DNA from: an uncultured Bacteroidota bacterium
Lineage (GTDB): Bacteria > Bacteroidota > Bacteroidia > Chitinophagales > Chitinophagaceae
NCBI GenBank assembly: GCA_903912405.1
Contig: CAIWHF010000274.1
Coordinates: forward strand, 1-10,514
Length of the DNA: 10,514 nucleotides
Reading direction: 5' to 3'
Shown piece by piece: positions 5,565 through 10,514 of this stretch. The translations under genes were made by a program, and so were the position numbers. The stretch's first letter is position 1. Each line of letters begins with the position of its first letter. Below the pieces are notes generated by a model. The model did no database searches. It worked only from the letters and a program-made list of their open reading frames with translations, and had not been told where the DNA came from.

Positions 5565-8500
5565 TTAATAAGTTGTGATATCTAATGGACGCATTGCACC
5601 AAACCATCTAAGCACTGTTTCACCGATACCATCTGCTTTTACATGTATAAGATACATACCGCTAGCAATTGGTAAGCCTACATTATTTCTAATATCCCAT
5701 TCTAAGAATGATTGGTTTGGATTATCTTTTTCCAAACGTTTAATTAAAGTTCCATCTAAAGAATAAATAGATACCGTTGCTTTTTTAGGCAAATTGGTAA
5801 TTTTAATACGGGTATCTAATCTATTACTTTCATAATAATCTGCATAGCCATAATATGGATTAGGGACAGCGTTAATTTTATCTAATAACGCTTGCTTATC
5901 GGAATATGGATTTCCAACTTCATTTAATGCACTTGGCGCTAAACCTTTTGTAGAGAAAGCATACAATGGATTTCTTCCATTTCTTTCTGCAACGGTAACA
6001 TCAGGCTTGTAGCGAGCATATGGACGGCGAACTCTAAAGCGCAATCTAGTTGTTGTTGGTATGATACCATCTTTAAATGACTTCAATTTGTAGCCATCAT
6101 TCAACATAGTGGCACCGGTCCACAAGAACTTGTTATAAGCCCTATAACTCAATGCAGGAACTGGATTGTTTAGCAATTCGTTTTTAAACGCTTTACAAGA
6201 ATCGTATTTGCTACTTAAAATATATACAAAATGACGTCCTCCAAAAATTGGATTTCCAAAATCATCTAGTGTTGTTGCAGTTGGGTTATAAATCAAATCT
6301 GCACCATTTTCTGATTTTTGATAAGAATCTTCTGTAAATACCACATTTAAGCGCTCTCCTGTTTCTTGGTTAACTGCATATCCTGGGAACCAAGACATTG
6401 CAGTATCCGCAGGGTCGCTACTATAATATGGATTACCATTATTATCAACATATAATGAACGATGAGAACGCAAATCACTCACACCAGTGCTTGATAATTT
6501 TTGAATTTTACCATCTGCTAAGGCAGCCTTTGGTTGCATCTCCAATACAACACAACGTGTCCATTTAGATTTGTCTGAAGTGAAGACTAAATCTACGCTT
6601 TGTAGATCATTTAAGCTGCGCATAGAGCTTTTCTTCACCATATTCAAACCACATGAATCAGAAACCCCATCATAAGCACCTAAAGAATAAGGAGCCCAAG
6701 TACCTTTTGTATTTAGATTATTACTAAACATTTTCTCATATACTTGATCTAATGTATCGTATTTATTATCAGAGAAACATTGTTTCGAATCGATGCTTTT
6801 ACCACTTCTAATCCAGTTGAACATAGAAGAGTTCTCACCATCGTTTACACCTGCTAACCATGGTTTTGTAGGATCTTCAAAGGTTACATCTGAAGCGATA
6901 TAGCCATTACCTTGATCTTGTTCATCATTAGGACGAAGAGTTTGAGCAATATTTACAGACAAGCCATATTTTTCTAAAATTTGCTCGTTCAATTTAGCCA
7001 TATTTCTCTCTGAGTAAATGGTTACGTTATTTGTAATATCTACTAATCTCCATGAGCCCGAATCTGGAATAATACCTTTACTGGTATCCGTATAAGATCT
7101 TCCGGAGATATATAATTCCCAATCTGCTTTTTTCAATTTCAATGGATCAATAACTTTTACGTTTACTGGTCCAGCACCTGGTTTGTATACTAAATTAGTT
7201 GCTCGTCCATAATTTAATGCTTCCGCTTCTGATGCATCACTTAAATCCAATGCATTACCACCGTTTCCGATTCCTTCAATGCGTTTAATAATAACACCAG
7301 AACCATAAGCAGCATTTAAAACGGTACCCATATCACCATTTGCTGGATTAGGCATAGCGCTAACAACAGGAATTGAAATTCCACCAGCGCCTTTTGCACT
7401 TTCTAAATAAGCAATAGTTTGAGTAGAATCAATGCGTTTTGGATTTGGATCAAAAGCAGCAAATTGGTTATACGCATAGGCTACCGCAACGAAATAATAG
7501 TTTCTGTAGTTTACTAAACTTTTATTTTGGCCGCTTGCAAATGCATCTTGAGTGACTTCAAAACTGTGACTAATGCCTTGATTAGCTCCTTTTACTTTAG
7601 TTATAGCGTTCCAAGAGGTATCACTTACATCAATATTTTTATCATAGTTAACAATGGTAGAAATGCCATTTTTTAGATCGCACTGGAATACTTCCTGAGC
7701 GATATCTGTATTAACTTCCCCTTTGCTATTGATAATATCTGCTGCCGTAGTAGTAGGATATTTAACTTGGAAAACGCGATATCCTTCAAATTTATATAAA
7801 GAATCAGCAGCTTTTATTGCTTTTGCTCTTCCAGAAGCAACACGATATTTAGCATTAGAATCATAACCGAATTTCTCACCAAAGTTGTTACTAATAGAGT
7901 CATTCACTAAGTACATGATTAATTTTTTGTCCATCTCACGGATTACTAATCTTGGAGCTTCAGGACCTTCAACAACTTTAAAGCCGTTGTCAAATAATCC
8001 TTGTGCTAAATCATCCGCTGCTCTAATTTTTCTAAAATTAGCAGCCGGACAACCAGATACATCTGCTGTCCAAACGACTCCAATAGTAATATCATTACTT
8101 GTTCCTGGTTCTAATACGAAAGGACCAGAAGAGTGAATAAAACGTCTGTCTCCGGCATATCCTCCAGTTGCATTACAACAGTTACATTCAGTCCATTCTA
8201 CTTTACCTAAATCACCTGTAAATAAAAATTTAGTATCCGGACCAGCGCCTGTTCCATTTGCAGGTAAACAACTTGTTCCAGGTAAATAGTCGTTATGGAA
8301 ATGTGTTCCATTACGCATAGATCCCGTCATGTAATTATAAATCTGAATACCATTTGCTGGATTACCAAGATTTGGAGAATTATCATTGTTATAATAGGTA
8401 AATGCTTCCATAGATAATTTTCTAGAAGTATCTAAACCGGTATAAGGGCTTTTGTATTTCTTTACTGGGCCTACAAAGAAATCTACTCCAACCATAGGTG

Positions 8501-9512
8501 GTTTTGAGCCATATGAATTTACCTGGCCGTCTCCATCAACTGTTTTAGAGTTATATAAAATACCTAAACCGCGTATAGTATCACAACCAATATAATCATC
8601 TTGAAACCAACCTAAATCGGCATCTGTCCAAGTAGAAACATAAGTGCTATCTAAGGTTAAATTCCCTCTATTCCACATTCTGTAGTTGTAGAAGGTAGCG
8701 TCGTTCATTGCATCTTTGGTAGTAAATGCAAATGCACTAGCTTGGATTTCTAATTTAATAGCATCTGTGTTTGATTGTTGTTTGCTATTTCCAGCATCGT
8801 TAAATACCCACCAAATATATTGGTCACCATCAATTTTTGGATAGTCCCCTTTAGTAGCATCATATTTGCCATCATTATCTACGTCAACGAAATTGGCATA
8901 GGTATTAGACAAATAAGTTGATGCAAGGCCTAAATTATTGCCACTTGTACCGGTTGCATAAATATTTCCTTTTGCAGGCCATTTTAAAATGCTTTCATAT
9001 CTTGGATCCGTAACGGGCGCTGAAGGATTAGCACGTTTCATTTCAACAAAAGCAATAATGTCTGATTTATTTACTTTCCAAAATTTATCCCAATCTGAAC
9101 AAGTTGCCGCAGTAATAGTACCACCTGCATTAACATCTAAAGGACCAGGCCAATAGTCGTTACCATCTTGACGATAGGTTTGCGCAGCTACTTTTAATTG
9201 TTTTTGTGCATCATAACCACCAATCCATAAAGAACCAGCAAATAGGGAGTTTTTCTTAGAGCCTTTAGGCACTTCATAACGTGCTTCTCCGGTACCATTA
9301 TCCCACCACATATCACCACCGGTCATCAAACGAGCACGAACATTATTGATATCTAAATCGATACTTGCTTCAGCCGGTTTACAACCGCCTGTTGTTTTCA
9401 ATAATTTCTGACGGTATCCATTATATCCAGCATTTGGGCGAGCAAAGGCTGAAATATTAAATACCACTAAAACTAGTAAACTTAAGCTAAGTAGGTTTTT
9501 TAAACGTATCAT
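5565..9512 (-). CDS. Large secreted protein with type IX-like C-terminal sorting domain, function unknown
   Basis: The product has 1315 residues and a clear signal peptide (about 1-24, cleavage near AFA-RP). The N-terminal part contains RLMTGGDMWWDNGTGEARYE and SLFAGSLWIGGYD (61-101), a pattern I recall in large uncharacterised Bacteroidota surface proteins. A Ca2+-loop-like motif DVDNDGKYD (210-218) is followed by GDYPKIDGDQ. A cysteine cluster ECNCC (442-446) and other scattered cysteines suggest disulfides or a metal site. Around 665-685, NYRNYYFVAVAYAYN looks like the last strands of a fibronectin III-like domain. The C-terminus (about 1213-1315) has VPNPYYG, VSIYSLDGTLIKRL, LEWDIRN and ASGMYLIHVKA, matching the NP...G...SGxYxxxV layout of type A sorting or FlgD-like domains. 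No enzyme motif is recognised. It lies between a TonB-dependent receptor gene (26-base gap) and a PorV-like gene. The role is probably surface binding or structure. Confidence 0.85.
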   Translation of the reverse strand: MIRLKNLLSLSLLVLVVFNISAFARPNAGYNGYRQKLLKTTGGCKPAEASIDLDINNVRARLMTGGDMWWDNGTGEARYEVPKGSKKNSLFAGSLWIGGYDAQKQLKVAAQTYRQDGNDYWPGPLDVNAGGTITAATCSDWDKFWKVNKSDIIAFVEMKRANPSAPVTDPRYESILKWPAKGNIYATGTSGNNLGLASTYLSNTYANFVDVDNDGKYDATKGDYPKIDGDQYIWWVFNDAGNSKQQSNTDAIKLEIQASAFAFTTKDAMNDATFYNYRMWNRGNLTLDSTYVSTWTDADLGWFQDDYIGCDTIRGLGILYNSKTVDGDGQVNSYGSKPPMVGVDFFVGPVKKYKSPYTGLDTSRKLSMEAFTYYNNDNSPNLGNPANGIQIYNYMTGSMRNGTHFHNDYLPGTSCLPANGTGAGPDTKFLFTGDLGKVEWTECNCCNATGGYAGDRRFIHSSGPFVLEPGTSNDITIGVVWTADVSGCPAANFRKIRAADDLAQGLFDNGFKVVEGPEAPRLVIREMDKKLIMYLVNDSISNNFGEKFGYDSNAKYRVASGRAKAIKAADSLYKFEGYRVFQVKYPTTTAADIINSKGEVNTDIAQEVFQCDLKNGISTIVNYDKNIDVSDTSWNAITKVKGANQGISHSFEVTQDAFASGQNKSLVNYRNYYFVAVAYAYNQFAAFDPNPKRIDSTQTIAYLESAKGAGGISIPVVSAMPNPANGDMGTVLNAAYGSGVIIKRIEGIGNGGNALDLSDASEAEALNYGRATNLVYKPGAGPVNVKVIDPLKLKKADWELYISGRSYTDTSKGIIPDSGSWRLVDITNNVTIYSERNMAKLNEQILEKYGLSVNIAQTLRPNDEQDQGNGYIASDVTFEDPTKPWLAGVNDGENSSMFNWIRSGKSIDSKQCFSDNKYDTLDQVYEKMFSNNLNTKGTWAPYSLGAYDGVSDSCGLNMVKKSSMRSLNDLQSVDLVFTSDKSKWTRCVVLEMQPKAALADGKIQKLSSTGVSDLRSHRSLYVDNNGNPYYSSDPADTAMSWFPGYAVNQETGERLNVVFTEDSYQKSENGADLIYNPTATTLDDFGNPIFGGRHFVYILSSKYDSCKAFKNELLNNPVPALSYRAYNKFLWTGATMLNDGYKLKSFKDGIIPTTTRLRFRVRRPYARYKPDVTVAERNGRNPLYAFSTKGLAPSALNEVGNPYSDKQALLDKINAVPNPYYGYADYYESNRLDTRIKITNLPKKATVSIYSLDGTLIKRLEKDNPNQSFLEWDIRNNVGLPIASGMYLIHVKADGIGETVLRWFGAMRPLDITTY

Positions 9513-9538
9513 ATTGTAACTATATTAAAAAAGTTGAA

Positions 9539-10514
9539 TTAAAAATTAAAGTTAATACCAATATTGATTCTTCTTGGTAAGTTCACAGAACCCGGATTAA
9601 CCATACTATAATTGTATAAGTCTATATAAGAAGGAGCATAGGTTGAGTTTGCAATAGATTGAGCACCTGACGTTGATGTTAAATAACCATCGTCATCCGT
9701 TCTGCCGGTATATCCATATACGCCTAAAACATCTTTAATATTCAATAAGTTGGTTACGTAAACAAATGCATTCAATGCAATTCCTTGTTTCAATAATCCT
9801 TTTGAAGTTGTAGATTTTTTAGTCAACATAAAGTCTTTATCAAATCGAATATCCATCATAAAGTGCCATGGCAAACGAGAACCATTAACCCCACCATTTA
9901 CAATACTAGAAGCTGCTTGCACATAAGAAGTATAAGGCTCTCCACTTCTTGCACGCATTACTAAGTTGAATCCTGCATTTTCTAAAAAGTGTTTTCCTGC
10001 CAATACGGGACCTTCTTTATCTTCATAGCGATAATCAATATTAGCTACAATGTTGTGTCGAGAATCGTAAGATAAAGGAGTTACATAACGTAAGTTAGGT
10101 AAACTTGCTGCAATGAAGTTTTGTAATAAACCACCAGAAGAAATATAAGACGAACCACCATTAGCAGAATTAGCGCTAGAACCTGTACCTTCTGCAAATT
10201 GAAGTGTATAGTTTATGTTCATTCTTAAATGACCTAAGCGTCTTAAGTCATATTTCATAGACACCCCTTTGGTAGTAGAGAAGTCTCTGTTACCGTAGGT
10301 ATAGTAGGTAATTGGATATGCATACAAATACGGGCGTACTTGAATCATGTCTTTTCTTTCTTTATAGAAGAAGCTTAATGTCAAAGCTGAATTATCCGTT
10401 AATTTTTGTTGGAAACCCATTTCATAATCAATCAATTTCTCCGGTTTTAAATCTGGATTATTGATTACTTGTTGCGCATTTTGCGACATTGTAAAATAAT
10501 CTAATGGAGAAGTA
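9539..10514 (-). CDS. TonB-dependent outer-membrane receptor, C-terminal part of the barrel
   Basis: About 324 C-terminal residues are visible. The frame is open through the right edge, so the ATG at 10489 is an internal methionine, not the start; the codons before it read TSPLDYFT. The stretch NNPDLKPEKLIDYEMGFQQK is the typical NPxLKPE-xxxYExG signature of TonB-dependent receptor barrels, followed by alternating strands (ALTLSFFYKERKDMI, MNINYTLQFAEG, HNIVANIDYRYED) and the C-terminal NLPRRINIGINFNF with a terminal Phe. Such receptors import siderophores, vitamins or oligosaccharides using TonB-ExbB energy. The plug and any carboxypeptidase-like N-terminal domain are outside the window, so neither substrate nor SusC type can be stated. 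It is the upstream visible member of the three-gene surface operon, 26 bases before the secreted-protein gene. Confidence 0.92.
   Translation of the reverse strand, partial: TSPLDYFTMSQNAQQVINNPDLKPEKLIDYEMGFQQKLTDNSALTLSFFYKERKDMIQVRPYLYAYPITYYTYGNRDFSTTKGVSMKYDLRRLGHLRMNINYTLQFAEGTGSSANSANGGSSYISSGGLLQNFIAASLPNLRYVTPLSYDSRHNIVANIDYRYEDKEGPVLAGKHFLENAGFNLVMRARSGEPYTSYVQAASSIVNGGVNGSRLPWHFMMDIRFDKDFMLTKKSTTSKGLLKQGIALNAFVYVTNLLNIKDVLGVYGYTGRTDDDGYLTSTSGAQSIANSTYAPSYIDLYNYSMVNPGSVNLPRRINIGINFNF

Noticed and set aside
9539..10489. ATG at 10489 as the true start of the TonB-dependent receptor gene
   Set aside because: The frame continues open to the window edge with family-like sequence (TSPLDYFT), and a 316-residue receptor would lack its plug and most of its barrel.
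1..10514. CRISPR array, tRNA or rRNA genes, insertion sequences, toxin-antitoxin or defence genes
   Set aside because: No regularly spaced repeats, transposase, RNA-gene structure or defence-type protein was seen on either strand; nearly all bases are taken up by the genes listed.

Overview
The window looks like chromosomal DNA of a Bacteroidota bacterium, probably near Chitinophagales or Sphingobacteriales; that rank is an inference. The DNA is AT-rich and the start codons lack clear Shine-Dalgarno sequences. One intergenic region carries a Bacteroidota-type promoter (TTG, 18 bases, TAnnTTTG). The protein set also fits: a TonB-dependent receptor, a large secreted protein with a type IX-like C-terminal domain, a PorV/PorQ-family barrel, a Bacteroidota-style phytoene synthase and a beta-helix lipoprotein. 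All genes look intact except the two cut by the window edges. There are no RNA genes, CRISPR arrays, insertion sequences or phage genes, and no gene-free stretch longer than about 130 bases.

Left part (1-2416): the end of a phytoene synthase gene (crtB) is followed after 6 bases by a type 1 isopentenyl-diphosphate isomerase gene (idi), so this is the tail of a carotenoid operon. It meets, tail to tail, a minus-strand gene for a lipoprotein with a beta-helix domain. That gene is divergent from the next plus-strand pair across a short promoter region.

Middle part (2417-4438): a two-gene unit (ATGA overlap) encodes a DUF62/SAM hydroxide adenosyltransferase-like protein, whose catalytic residues appear replaced, and a small ABM-fold protein. 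It converges on the minus-strand greA-HIT pair (TAGTG overlap). Between them lies a perfect 38-base palindrome that holds both stop codons and should end transcription in both directions.

Right part (4402-10514): a minus-strand operon runs TonB-dependent receptor (5' end outside the window), a 1315-residue secreted protein, a PorV/PorQ-like outer-membrane barrel, and then a strong intrinsic terminator just before greA. The three products would all act at the outer membrane or cell surface. The inferred role is a surface uptake or attachment module whose large component leaves through the type IX secretion system. This trio is the most interesting part of the window, although its substrate cannot be read from the sequence.
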